From Myxococcales bacterium (GTDB lineage Bacteria > Myxococcota_A > Polyangia > Haliangiales > Haliangiaceae): a stretch of DNA of 64,000 nt. The notes below the pieces were generated by a model, which saw nothing but the letters and a program-made list of their open reading frames with translations, did no database searches and was not told the DNA's origin. This document shows, piece after piece, positions 29,901 through 37,714 of this stretch (positions are counted from its first letter, which is position 1; each line of letters opens with the position of its first letter). The translations under genes and the position numbers were made by a program. The DNA is taken from positions 117,195 to 181,194 of the forward strand of contig JAEUJY010000034.1 in the NCBI GenBank assembly GCA_016794525.1. The letters are read 5' to 3'.

Positions 29901-32017
29901 TGGCGCGGCTCGAGCGCCAGGTCGATCAGGACATCGCGCAGATCGAGGCCGCGGTGAAGCGCGCCGAGCAGCGCATCGACCAGCAGGTCAAGGCCGCCGA
30001 GCGCAAGGTCCACGCCCAGTGCCTGGCCGAGAAGGCCAAGATCCACGCCGACACCTGCCGCGTCGTCGGTCAGCTCGACCGGATGGCGTTCCAGGCCAAG
30101 CAGCGGATCGCCGCCGCCGACAAGGACACCAAGAACGAGATCCACGCCGCCCACGCCCAGGGCGTGGCCGAGGTCGAGGCCGCCAGCCAGCAGGCGGCGC
30201 AGGACCTGCAGCAGGGCAACGAGGCGCTGCTCAAGGCCACCGAGGACCAGGGCGCCGCCGATCGCGCCGCCGCCGACAAGGCCGCGGCCGACTCGGGCAA
30301 GGCGATGGAGGGCCAGCGCGCCGATCTCGACAAGGAGATCAACAAGGAGTGGGTCGACGACGCGACCAAGAAGGCCAACGAGAAGCTCGACGACACCGGC
30401 TGGTTCAACGTCGTGACCGACACCGAGGCCACCGACGCGATGAACATCCTCAACAGCCTCCCGGCTGACCTGCAGGGTGACGCCGTCGAGAAGCTCGACA
30501 AGGACGCGTTCGAGAACCTGCTCGACGAGGTGCCGGCGAAGCGCCGCGCCGAGTTCGACACGATGGTCGCCGACACCCACGACCCCGAGCGCAAGCTCAA
30601 GCTGTGGGGCGAGCAGCACAAGTCGCAGGCCGACAAGGACGCCGAGGCCGAGCACAAGAAGACCGCCGACGAGGGTGGCTGGGACTTCTGGAACGACACC
30701 AAGGAGCAGAACCGCAACGAGCGGCTCAACAGCCGTCGCGACGAGATCGTCAGCTCGACCAAGCACGAGGTCGACGACGAGATGAAGTTCCTGATGGCCA
30801 AGCAGAAGGCCGGCACGCTGACCGAGGCCGACGTGCAGGCGCTCATGGATCGCAAGGACCACGAGCACAAGATCGAGATGAAGTACAACGTCAACCTGAC
30901 CAACAAGGATGGTCAGCGCACCGACGGCACGAAGATCGCCTGGAGCGACGCCGAGCTGACGCAGGTCGACTCGGCCCTCGCGCACATGCCCGAGGAGCAC
31001 GTCAAGGACAACGAGCTGCTCAAGGAGATCAAGCGCAGCGACGCCCACGCCACCAAGCCGACGACGGTGGGCGGCGATCACGGCGGCGGCGTCATCCAGA
31101 TCTACGACCTCGGCGTCACCGCCAACTACCGGCACAACGGCGATCCGATCCAGCTCGGCGATCCCAACCTGAAGGGCGTCGACGGCAACAACCTGCCCAA
31201 GACCGGCGATCCGCTGAGCGCGCTGCAGGAGACGCTCAACCACGAGTTCGGCCACGACATCCACGACCAGAACAAGGACGCGTTCAAGCGGTACCAGACC
31301 GCGGCCGGCTGGCAGGACGACGTCGGCGACAAGCAGATGACGTCGGCGGGCGTCTCGGCGACCGACATCGCGGCGCTCAAGGAGACCGACCCGACGAAAC
31401 CGCAGAAGTCCCGCGTCACCGGCACCGACGGCAAGATCTACGTGCGCGACCCGTACAACAGCGGCCAGGTGCTGGCCTACGACGAGGGGGCGATCCCCGA
31501 GGCCGGCAACGACGCGGCCGGCAACGCCCTGCCCGGCAAGTCGCAGCCGAACGTCCGCGGCCGCGACACCTGGAGCTACGCCAACACCAACTACAAGGAC
31601 CACTTCGCCGAGCACTACACCAAGGCGATCAACGTCCCCGAGATGCTCGCCCAGGATCTGATCGACGCGCCCGCGCAGCGGGTCGGCGGCGAGACCGCCA
31701 AGCGCGATCAGGCCATCGCCGATCTCGCGGCGGCCAAGGCGAAGTCGCCGGCCGATCCGGCCGCGGTGGCGCAGGCCGAGGCCGATCTCAAGACCAAGCA
31801 GGCGGCGCTCGACGACGCGAAGCGGGATCAGACGGCGCAGAAGACGCAGTACGACATCATGCGCAACGACATCTTCCACGCCGACACCGCGACCAACGAG
31901 GCCGAGGCCCGGCTGAAGGCCAAGGGCGTCGACCAGGCCAAGATCGACGAGTTCAAGGCGAAGGCCGCGCGCGCCCAGACCCCGCAGCAGGTACAGTTGC
32001 TCGAGTCGCAGTACTGA
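26963..32017 (+). CDS. Giant repeat/coiled-coil protein with C-terminal zincin domain (putative toxin/effector)
   Basis: A 1,684-residue protein; GTG 26963 has GGAG 7 bases upstream. There is no Sec signal. Residues 1-60 begin GFFDKLVRQDNDLVGFAAQA. Four 63/64-residue Gly-rich beta repeats (about 167-419) each carry DGKWTNDESASVEYENE. A highly charged Lys/Ala/Glu coiled coil spans about 580-1140. A zinc-peptidase domain (about 1380-1600) contains NHEFGHDIHDQ (HExxH, His1427-His1431) and a downstream DHFAEHY (Glu near 1550), the gluzincin arrangement seen in lethal-factor-like proteases. The last 100 residues are coiled coil again. Size, architecture and neighbours (AAA+ ATPase before, lipoprotein 7 bp after) suggest an exported effector. 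Target and secretion route are unknown. Confidence 0.85.
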   Translation: MGFFDKLVRQDNDLVGFAAQAVTAATKRPRESEDDGDAAADDRASRSLRSGDEEKKKKDPASQVLAAVPAVAGLAQNFGVRMPVGVTVDDEGLHVGAKAPVGGAGEVSGQVDIKRDGTTTVGGHAELGAGPGKVKVDGDVTRDEEGKVAANGNIAGEIDAGPIKAKAQGGVHRDAEGKTTAEYDAGVGYDKGGLKGGVNASGKRDADGKWTNDESASVEYENEEAGIKANAKGGLHHEDGKTTAEYDAGVGYDKGGVKGGVNASGKRDADGKWTNDESASVEYENEELGVNAHAKGGLHHEDGKTTAEYDAGASYDKDGVKADVGATGAKDKDGKWTNDESASVEYENEELGVNAHAKGGLHHEDGKTTAEYDAGASYDKDGVKADVGATGAKDKDGKWTNDESASVEYENEKAGVKASAKGALHHEGGKTTADAEAHGELKKGPLDVHADGEVHKSAEGEVTAKASGHAGLKHGDDHAEIDGHVERHADGKVDGEAKAAWNIKGHAGEKLLAGGEHEGAEEEGVDLRGEHAPVGQHTQAIDQLAGGDLEDEGAEHQADESESTAVNDNQLPEDLKDVGQVDSEHAAKKAKIEADSHAKQAKVEHKHDVAKHHAAADKKRQLAGQHGQHAAQAQKHSVVAAKQKKTATKDELRAKLTNAATTQKAKLEADVTAQKAKLDEKLAAEFTKLDESEAKEQAKLQTELDKRTTKLEADIAKKQEAHTKQIAKERVDLDKKDATEQANLRAKAKADAEAIKVEADKQAAATAEHAKLKANDLSIKGMTEAGGATVDANRKAEQAINAANTRANALPEDEAKKVRAEGESRAAMARAAGERKKADILAKAKTDGDAIKAKGLADAEAQKKAGADRAAAALKAGEDQAAKVHAATITAIAGMQAKSDAAVAEMNAEVAKMKADVAAKQTEITTKAATRRTELKAKAEAEKTRALTQIDKEYQDALKTIETKVAADLAKIDAASDKDLARLERQVDQDIAQIEAAVKRAEQRIDQQVKAAERKVHAQCLAEKAKIHADTCRVVGQLDRMAFQAKQRIAAADKDTKNEIHAAHAQGVAEVEAASQQAAQDLQQGNEALLKATEDQGAADRAAADKAAADSGKAMEGQRADLDKEINKEWVDDATKKANEKLDDTGWFNVVTDTEATDAMNILNSLPADLQGDAVEKLDKDAFENLLDEVPAKRRAEFDTMVADTHDPERKLKLWGEQHKSQADKDAEAEHKKTADEGGWDFWNDTKEQNRNERLNSRRDEIVSSTKHEVDDEMKFLMAKQKAGTLTEADVQALMDRKDHEHKIEMKYNVNLTNKDGQRTDGTKIAWSDAELTQVDSALAHMPEEHVKDNELLKEIKRSDAHATKPTTVGGDHGGGVIQIYDLGVTANYRHNGDPIQLGDPNLKGVDGNNLPKTGDPLSALQETLNHEFGHDIHDQNKDAFKRYQTAAGWQDDVGDKQMTSAGVSATDIAALKETDPTKPQKSRVTGTDGKIYVRDPYNSGQVLAYDEGAIPEAGNDAAGNALPGKSQPNVRGRDTWSYANTNYKDHFAEHYTKAINVPEMLAQDLIDAPAQRVGGETAKRDQAIADLAAAKAKSPADPAAVAQAEADLKTKQAALDDAKRDQTAQKTQYDIMRNDIFHADTATNEAEARLKAKGVDQAKIDEFKAKAARAQTPQQVQLLESQY
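27461..28219 (+). repeat. Four tandem 189/192-bp coding repeats
   Basis: Units run 27461-27652 (192 bp), 27653-27841, 27842-28030 and 28031-28219 (189 bp each); a decayed fifth begins at 28220. Units three and four are almost identical in DNA as well as protein, so expansion or homogenisation is recent. Each unit encodes a Gly/Asp-rich stretch ending GKWTNDESASVEYENE, likely beta hairpins in a rod or solenoid. Confidence 0.92.
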
Positions 32018-32024
32018 GGACCGG

Positions 32025-33041
32025 ATGAATCGACTCGTGCTCTTCGCGTGGACGCTGGCCGTCGCCGTTGGTTGTCGCAACGGTGATCCGCCGCGGACGA
32101 TCGAGCCGGTAGGTGGCGGGAGCGAGTCGCGCGATGCAGAGGAAGCGCCCATGGCCAACGTGACCGAAGTCTCCACACTGCAGCCGCGCCGCGGCGGCGG
32201 CTCTGCGACGATCGCTGGCGGCGTGGTCAGCTGGGCGACGCGGACCGGTCTCGCGCGGTGGTCGCTCGCCGATCGCCACGACCTCCCGACCGTCGCGACC
32301 CGACCCCGGATGATGGCGGTCGCCGGCCACGACGGCAGCGCGTGGCTCGTGACCAACGACCAAGCGGCGGCGGCGCCGGAGCTGGATCAGATCGGCCCAG
32401 CGGGCACGCTGGCGGCGGTGGCGCCGCAGCCCAAGCTGGCCGCGGCGACCGACTTCGTCGCGGTCACCGCCCGCGAGATCTTCGCCGCCGACCGCAGCGG
32501 GCTCGACGTCTTCGGGCGCGCGAGCGGCGAGCGCACGCACCGCGAGGCGTTCAAGGCCGACGAGGCCGCGACCTGCGCGGCGCTCGACGACGGGGTCGTC
32601 TTCTATCAGGCCGGCGCGGTCGTCCGGATCGGCCCGGGCGCCACCCGCGCGACGTACACGGTCGCCGGCAGCCCGCTACATTATGCGGCCGGTGGCGACC
32701 GCGACCACCTGTGGGCCTCGCACGAGGGGGCGGTCGAGCTGCTGAAGCTGGCGGCCGGGGCCGCCACGGTGGAGCGGACCGTCGCGGTCCCCGGGGTCTA
32801 TCGGCTGGCGTCGGTGGACGGCGACGCGGCCGTGCTGTCGGTGGCGATGAAGGCCGGCGCCTGGGACAAGCTCACGGTGACGGTGGTCGGGACGGACGGG
32901 GCGATCCGCTGGACCAAGGTCCTGCCCGCGCCGGCGCGGGAATTCGCGGAGATCGCCGGCGGCAGCGGCCACGTCGCGGTGATCCTCGACGGCGTGCTGC
33001 ACCTGCTCACGGCGGCCGACGGCGCCGCGGTCACGCCGTAG
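32025..33041 (+). CDS. Beta-propeller lipoprotein downstream of the zincin
   Basis: A 338-residue protein; ATG 32025 follows the zincin stop by 7 bp (GAGGACCGG upstream), so the two are one transcript. The signal peptide ends in a lipobox-like VAVGC (Cys near 17). The rest is a run of beta blades of a PQQ/WD-like propeller (GGVVSWATRTGLARWSL, DDGVVFYQAGAVVRI, GHVAVILDGVLHLLT). A periplasmic or surface lipoprotein immediately after a protease-toxin gene may be its immunity or docking partner; this is inference. The last codons lie inside a 20-bp tandem repeat. Confidence 0.78.
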   Translation: MNRLVLFAWTLAVAVGCRNGDPPRTIEPVGGGSESRDAEEAPMANVTEVSTLQPRRGGGSATIAGGVVSWATRTGLARWSLADRHDLPTVATRPRMMAVAGHDGSAWLVTNDQAAAAPELDQIGPAGTLAAVAPQPKLAAATDFVAVTAREIFAADRSGLDVFGRASGERTHREAFKADEAATCAALDDGVVFYQAGAVVRIGPGATRATYTVAGSPLHYAAGGDRDHLWASHEGAVELLKLAAGAATVERTVAVPGVYRLASVDGDAAVLSVAMKAGAWDKLTVTVVGTDGAIRWTKVLPAPAREFAEIAGGSGHVAVILDGVLHLLTAADGAAVTP

Positions 33042-33100
33042 GCGCCGCGGTCACGCCGACGGCGCCGCGGTCACGCCGACGGCGCCGCGGTCACGCCGTA
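33021..33100. repeat. Four copies of a 20-bp tandem repeat at convergent gene ends
   Basis: Units 33021-33040, 33041-33060, 33061-33080 and 33081-33100 share GGCGCCGCGGTCACGCCG and differ only in the last two bases (TA or AC). The array contains the lipoprotein stop codon (33039-33041) and the kinase stop (33091-33093). Copy-number change would therefore move or extend both C-termini. Confidence 0.95.
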
Positions 33101-34935
33101 GGCGGTCGGACCGGCGCGTCGATCGCGCGGCGGGCCTCGCGGCGCCAGCTGAGCAGCAGGATCGCGCCGGCCACGAAGACGCCGAGGTTGAACGCCAGCC
33201 GGCTGGTGACCGGCCAGGTCGCGGCGACGGCGGCGGCGACGGTCAGCGGCACGGCGGCGACGAGGCGGCCGTAGGTGACGAACGCGACGGTGATCAGGAA
33301 CAGGTCGATCGTCATCATCGGCGCCGCGCCGAGGCCGATCTGGACCGCGAAGCACCGGTTGGCCAGCACCGCCGCGGCCGCGCCGATGATCGCTCGACCG
33401 GCGGAGGCCGACGCGTGGTTGGCGAACAGGCCGCGGCGGCCGAGCACCGCGCCCACGGCGATCACGGCGCAGACGATGATGGCGTTGCGGCGCAGCACCA
33501 GCGGGCTGGCTTGTTCGCCCAGCGACACGCCGGCCACCAGCGTCTGGACGAACATCACCGCCATCACGACCAGCAGCGTGACCGACAGGATCGTCCGCTC
33601 GCGGACGCCGACGGTGGCGTCGCGCTCGCGCTCGATCAGCACGACCTGCGCGGTGCGGTCGACCAGCACCTCGCGGCGCCGGGTCAGCGCGGCGTGGCGG
33701 GGATCGTCGTCGGGGAGCTCGGCCGCCAGCTCGGCCGCCGCCGCCAGGTTGTCGCGCTCGAACTCGAAGTCGAACAGCGCGGTGCGCAGCCGGGCCAGGC
33801 CGCGCACCGCCGAGGGGTTGGTCGGCCACGCCGCCAGCGCTTGCTCGAGGCCGAACCGCGCGACGTCGGCCAGCCGGTGGATCGCCGCGACCGCGTCGGC
33901 GTTGGCGGCGTCGGCCGACGACAGCATCGCGGCCAGCTCGTCGACGCGATCGTTGGCCGCGGTGGCGACGCGGTGCGAGGTCTGGTGGGTCAGGAACGCC
34001 TGCAGCGCGGCGGCCAGCGCCGGGGCGTCGGGGTAGCGATCGGCCGGGGCCCGGGCCATCGCGCGCTCGATGATGGCCACCAGCTCGAGCGGCACGTCGG
34101 CGGCGATCACCGCGATCGGCCGCGGCGGGCCGGCCACGACCTGGGCCCAGACCGGATCGCCCGACGCCGCGCTGTGGGCTCCGCTGACGTCGTAGGGCGC
34201 GGTGCCGGCGACCAGCTGGTACAGGATCGCGCCGAGCGCGTAGATGTCGGCGCGGGTGTCGACCCGATCGCCGCGCGCCTGCTCGGGCGGCATGTAGCAC
34301 GGCGTCCCGAGCACGCTGCCGGCCGAGGTCAGCCGCGGGTTCGGCGAGCTGGGCCGATCCGGCGTGCGCGGCTCGTCCTCGTCGTCGAGGCGCAGCGCCA
34401 GGCCCCAGTCGATGACGACCACCTCGCCGAACGAGCCGAGGATGACGTTGGCCGGCTTGAGGTCGCGGTGGATGACGCGCTGGGTGTGTGCGTAGGCCAC
34501 CGCCTCGGCGATCGCGATGACCGCCGGCACCAGCGCCAGGCGCTCGTCGAGCGTCGGCGCCGCGGCGATCGCCGCCGCCAGCGAGCGACCCTCGACCCAC
34601 TTCATCGCGTACGACGGGACGCCGTCGAGATCGAGGCCGAGGTCGTAGACCGGGACGATGTTGGGGTGGATCAGCCGGCTGGTGACCCGCGCCTCGCGCA
34701 GGAAGCGGGCGGTCAGCCCGGGGTCGGGGTCGCGCAGCTGCTTCACCGCTACGTGGCGATCGAGCACGACGTCGTGGGCCGCGCGCACGGTGGCCAGGCC
34801 GCCCTCGGCCAGCACCGCGCCCAGGTGGTAGCGCTCGGCGAAGCTCGGCGACGGCAGCGCGACGCTCGGCGGCGGCGCGGCCAGCGGCCCCAGCGTGATG
34901 GTCGCTTCGGAGTCGACGATCCCCACCGACCCCAA
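33091..34935 (-). CDS. Membrane Ser/Thr protein kinase (Pkn2/PknB-like)
   Basis: A 614-residue protein. The kinase domain occupies about residues 35-320: nucleotide loop VLAEGGLATV, catalytic Lys VAVKQLRD, HRDLKPANVIL, IDWGLA (DWG instead of DFG, common in bacterial kinases), GTPCYMPPEQARGD and DTRADIYALGAILYQL. A helical linker (about 330-430) leads to five or six membrane helices at the C-terminus (about 440-600, e.g. TILSVTLLVVMAVMFVQTL). Unlike PknB the catalytic domain is followed by a polytopic membrane domain, not a PASTA sensor. It is convergent with the preceding lipoprotein gene within the 20-bp repeat. Confidence 0.93.
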   Translation of the reverse strand: MGSVGIVDSEATITLGPLAAPPPSVALPSPSFAERYHLGAVLAEGGLATVRAAHDVVLDRHVAVKQLRDPDPGLTARFLREARVTSRLIHPNIVPVYDLGLDLDGVPSYAMKWVEGRSLAAAIAAAPTLDERLALVPAVIAIAEAVAYAHTQRVIHRDLKPANVILGSFGEVVVIDWGLALRLDDEDEPRTPDRPSSPNPRLTSAGSVLGTPCYMPPEQARGDRVDTRADIYALGAILYQLVAGTAPYDVSGAHSAASGDPVWAQVVAGPPRPIAVIAADVPLELVAIIERAMARAPADRYPDAPALAAALQAFLTHQTSHRVATAANDRVDELAAMLSSADAANADAVAAIHRLADVARFGLEQALAAWPTNPSAVRGLARLRTALFDFEFERDNLAAAAELAAELPDDDPRHAALTRRREVLVDRTAQVVLIERERDATVGVRERTILSVTLLVVMAVMFVQTLVAGVSLGEQASPLVLRRNAIIVCAVIAVGAVLGRRGLFANHASASAGRAIIGAAAAVLANRCFAVQIGLGAAPMMTIDLFLITVAFVTYGRLVAAVPLTVAAAVAATWPVTSRLAFNLGVFVAGAILLLSWRREARRAIDAPVRPPTA

Positions 34936-34970
34936 TCATACCCGAGCGGTGAGCCGCCCGGTACCGGCAA

Positions 34971-35633
34971 TCAGCCCTGCTCGAAGTGGACCACGTCGAT
35001 CAGCACCGTCGCCGAGAACAGGATCGCGCGCAGCCGCGGGTCGGTGACCTGGCCGAACTCGATCCAGAAGTTGTCGGCCTGCGTGAACATCTCCTTGGCG
35101 AGCCCGCTCCACTTCTTCTGGATCAGCCCGACCTCGTGCTCCTGCCCGGGCAGCATGATCTTGAAGGTCCACGGGCGGAAGAACGGGCCGAACAGCGTGG
35201 CCAGCTCCTCGCCGCCCGGGCCCTCGACCGTGTACTTGCGGCGGAACCAGGTCCACCGCTTCTGCAGCGCGCCCAGCGGCTTGCCGTCGGCCGTCGACAC
35301 CTCGAGCCGGTGGAAGATGAAGCGGAACGGCCGGCGCAGCGACAGCAGCTGGGTGCCGGCGCTGAGATCCTCGACGCTCGAGCGGAACGGCCGCATCGAT
35401 CGCAGGAACAGGCGCTTGAGGAAGCTGCCGAAGCCCTTGCCCTGCTCCTGCACGTTGAACACCGGGTTGCCGGCCTCGTCGTAGACGGCGTAGGTGTTCT
35501 TGGCGTCGAACGACGTCAGGATCTCGAGCCAGCGCTTGCGCTGCCGCACCGACAGGCGGCTGGGGCGCGCGAAGGGCACGAGCGACGCGTCAGAGACGGG
35601 TACCAGGGCGTTGTCCACGGCGGCAGTGTACAC
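34971..35633 (-). CDS. Phospholipid-scramblase-like (LURP-one-related) protein
   Basis: A 220-residue protein from GTG 35633; a second GTG at 35618 is possible. It shows the tubby-like/scramblase pattern of a 12-strand barrel: FDAKNTYAVYDEAGNPVFNVQE, KRLFLRSMRPFR, LLSLRRPFRFIFHRLEV, GALQKRWTWFRRKYTVEGPGG, and a long hydrophobic C-terminal helix (PRLRAILFSATVLIDVVHF). Bacterial members have no proven function; lipid binding is the usual suggestion. The gene is 35 bp upstream of the kinase gene on the same strand, so they may be co-transcribed. Confidence 0.8.
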   Translation of the reverse strand: MYTAAVDNALVPVSDASLVPFARPSRLSVRQRKRWLEILTSFDAKNTYAVYDEAGNPVFNVQEQGKGFGSFLKRLFLRSMRPFRSSVEDLSAGTQLLSLRRPFRFIFHRLEVSTADGKPLGALQKRWTWFRRKYTVEGPGGEELATLFGPFFRPWTFKIMLPGQEHEVGLIQKKWSGLAKEMFTQADNFWIEFGQVTDPRLRAILFSATVLIDVVHFEQG

Positions 35634-35671
35634 GCGGCGTGCGCGCGTGCGATCGTCGCGGCGTGATCGCG

Positions 35672-36454
35672 ATGGAGCGCACCCACCGGTGGCGCGACGA
35701 TCGGCGGTGGCTGCCGCCGGCGGTGCGCTGGGCCAGCCGCGGCGCCAGCGCGGCGGTGTGGGGCGGCTCGGCGGCGGCGCTCGGCGCCGCGCTGGTGGTC
35801 TCGCCGGCCGTGCTGCTGGTGTGGAAGGGGCTGGTGCTGGTCGGCGCCGGCGCGGCGGTCGCCGGCCAGCAGGCCGGGCACGCGATGTTCCAGCGCCAGC
35901 TGCGCAAGCTGGCCCGCGGCGACATCCCGCTGTCGCAGCTCGACGCGCACGCCGAGGGCGAGCTGGTGGTGGTGCGCGGCCGCGTCGAGGCCGAGCCGGC
36001 GATGACCGGGATCCTGGTCGACACCGCGTGCGTCTACCGCCGGATGGTGTGGGAGCCCGACGGGCGCTGGGTGAGCGAGGCGGCGATCGACTTCGCGCTG
36101 GTCGACGCCACCGGCGCCCGGGTGCGGGTGCAGGCCGGCGGCGCGCGCTGGATGATCGGGCCGCGCGAGCCGTGGACCTACCCGCTGCCGCGGTTCGATC
36201 GCGACGGCGTCCACCCGATGGTGCGCGAGCTGGCGCGCCGGCAGGGCGGGGGCGTGATCAAGGCGTCCGAGCGGGTGCTGCCGATCGGCGCCGAGGTGCA
36301 GGTCGTGGGCTACAAGACCGCCAGCGCCGACGTCGGCGGCAGCGTCGTCGACTACCGCCTGCCGCCGCAGCGCGCGACGCTGCGCTCGGGCAAGGATCTG
36401 CCGCTGGTGATCACGCTGGTCGCCGACCTCACCGATCCCGATCGGGACGGGTGA
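35672..36454 (+). CDS. GIDE-domain-like membrane protein
   Basis: About 260 residues (ATG 35672; GTG 35663 also possible). One or two N-terminal membrane helices (about 25-70, ALVVSPAVLLVWKGLVLVGA) precede a soluble domain with GELVVVRGRVEAEP, VDTACVYRRMVWEPDG and RVLPIGAEVQVVGYK. This is the pattern of GIDE-type domains known from MULAN-like E3 ligases and found without RING fingers in bacteria. Role unknown. Its stop overlaps the GTG of the LytM peptidase gene. Confidence 0.7.
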   Translation: MERTHRWRDDRRWLPPAVRWASRGASAAVWGGSAAALGAALVVSPAVLLVWKGLVLVGAGAAVAGQQAGHAMFQRQLRKLARGDIPLSQLDAHAEGELVVVRGRVEAEPAMTGILVDTACVYRRMVWEPDGRWVSEAAIDFALVDATGARVRVQAGGARWMIGPREPWTYPLPRFDRDGVHPMVRELARRQGGGVIKASERVLPIGAEVQVVGYKTASADVGGSVVDYRLPPQRATLRSGKDLPLVITLVADLTDPDRDG

Positions 36455-36981
36455 GCGTGGCCGCGCGCGCGGTGGCGATCGTCGTGGTGCTCGCCGGGTG
36501 CGCGCGCGGCGGCGACGCCGGCGACGGGCTCGACTTCCCGGTCGGCGACGCCGACGGCCACGGCTACTACGACGCGCAGCCGTTCGGGGTGAACCAGCAC
36601 CTCGGCAACGACTGGAACGGCGTCGGCGGGGGCGACAGCGATCGCGGCGACCCGGTGTTCGCGATCGGCGCCGGCGAGGTGACCGAGGCCGCCGATCGCG
36701 GCGGCGGCTGGGGGCAGGTGGTGCGCGTCGTCCACCGGGTCGACGGCCGCGCGGTCGAGTCGCTGTACGCCCACCTCGACCGCATCGACGTCGCGGTCGG
36801 GCAGCGCGTGCGGCGGCGCCAGCCGATCGGCACGATCGGCACCGCCGGCGGGCAGTACCCGGCGCACCTGCACCTCGAGGTGCGCACGCGGCCGGGGCAG
36901 CCGCTCGGCGGCGGCTACGGCGAGCCCGACGCCCAGGTCGATCCGACCGCGTTCATCCGCGCCCACCGGCCGCGCCGGTGA
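36451..36981 (+). CDS. M23 (LytM) metallopeptidase lipoprotein
   Basis: A 176-residue protein; GTG 36451 overlaps the previous stop (GTGA). Signal peptide with lipobox LAGC near residue 17. The peptidase domain has HLGNDWNG (first zinc His and Asp), VFAIGAGEVTEA, LYAHLDRIDV and the HLHLEV zinc motif with GTIGTAGG before it. All M23 zinc and catalytic residues appear present, so it should cleave peptidoglycan cross-bridges or other glycine-rich peptides from the periplasmic face. It ends 9 bp before the convergent CDGSH gene. Confidence 0.9.
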   Translation: MSVAARAVAIVVVLAGCARGGDAGDGLDFPVGDADGHGYYDAQPFGVNQHLGNDWNGVGGGDSDRGDPVFAIGAGEVTEAADRGGGWGQVVRVVHRVDGRAVESLYAHLDRIDVAVGQRVRRRQPIGTIGTAGGQYPAHLHLEVRTRPGQPLGGGYGEPDAQVDPTAFIRAHRPRR

Positions 36982-36990
36982 GCCGCGCGC

Positions 36991-37641
36991 TCACGCGCCG
37001 TCGGCCTCGAAGCCGACCCGGGCGTGGGACCCGTCGCAGTACGGCTTGTTCTGCGAGTGGCCGCAGCGGCACAGCCAGGTCTCGTCGACGCGCCCGCAGG
37101 TGCGGCCGGTGCCGGTGACCAGCTCGAGGTGGCCGGTGACCTGCAGCGGGCCGTTCTTCTGCGGCGCGATCTCGACCTCGCCGGCGCGGGCGGCCAGCGG
37201 CTGCGAGTCGACGGTGGCGGGCTCGCCGGTGGCCTGGAAGCCGGCGGCGGTGTGGCTGCCATCGCAGAACGGCTTGTGCTGGCTGGCGCCGCAGCGGCAC
37301 AGCGTGGCGCGGGTGCGCGGCGCCTCGCCGGCGATGCGCAGGTCGCCGTGGAAGGCCAGCGGGCCGTGCTCGCGGATGCGGACGAGGTTGACGATCGGCG
37401 GCCGCTCGTCGGGCTTGCCGTCCTTGCGCCGGTAGGTGATCGCGCCCGACGGGCAGTTGTGGGCCAGCGCGGCGACCTCGTCGGCGGTGGCCGCCTCGGG
37501 GTGCAGCCACGGCCCGACGACGTTGGGCACGAAGACGTCGGGGCGGGACAGCACGCAGGTGCGCGAGTGGATGCAGCGCCGCGCCTCGAAGCGCAGCTCG
37601 ACGTCGTCGCTGTCCACGATCTCGAGGTGGTCATCGGCCAT
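36991..37641 (-). CDS. Fe-S protein: divergent ferredoxin domain plus two CDGSH domains
   Basis: A 216-residue protein from ATG 37641. The N-terminal 80 residues are a mono-cluster 4Fe-4S domain (RRCIHSRTC... NCPSGAITYR). Two CDGSH iron-sulphur domains follow: CRCGASQHKPFCDGSH (about 125-140) and CRCGHSQNKPYCDGSH (about 190-205). The three-cysteine/one-histidine ligand sets of both CDGSH 2Fe-2S clusters are complete. A cytosolic electron-transfer or redox-sensing role is likely. It is divergent, with a 73-bp gap, from the SelU-like selenoprotein gene, so the two redox genes probably share regulation. Confidence 0.93.
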   Translation of the reverse strand: MADDHLEIVDSDDVELRFEARRCIHSRTCVLSRPDVFVPNVVGPWLHPEAATADEVAALAHNCPSGAITYRRKDGKPDERPPIVNLVRIREHGPLAFHGDLRIAGEAPRTRATLCRCGASQHKPFCDGSHTAAGFQATGEPATVDSQPLAARAGEVEIAPQKNGPLQVTGHLELVTGTGRTCGRVDETWLCRCGHSQNKPYCDGSHARVGFEADGA

Positions 37642-37714
37642 GGCGGCGATCTTCCGCCGGCGCGGCGGCCGACGCAACCGCGGCGCGCGGGCGGCCGCGT
37701 GCTACCGTCGGGGC

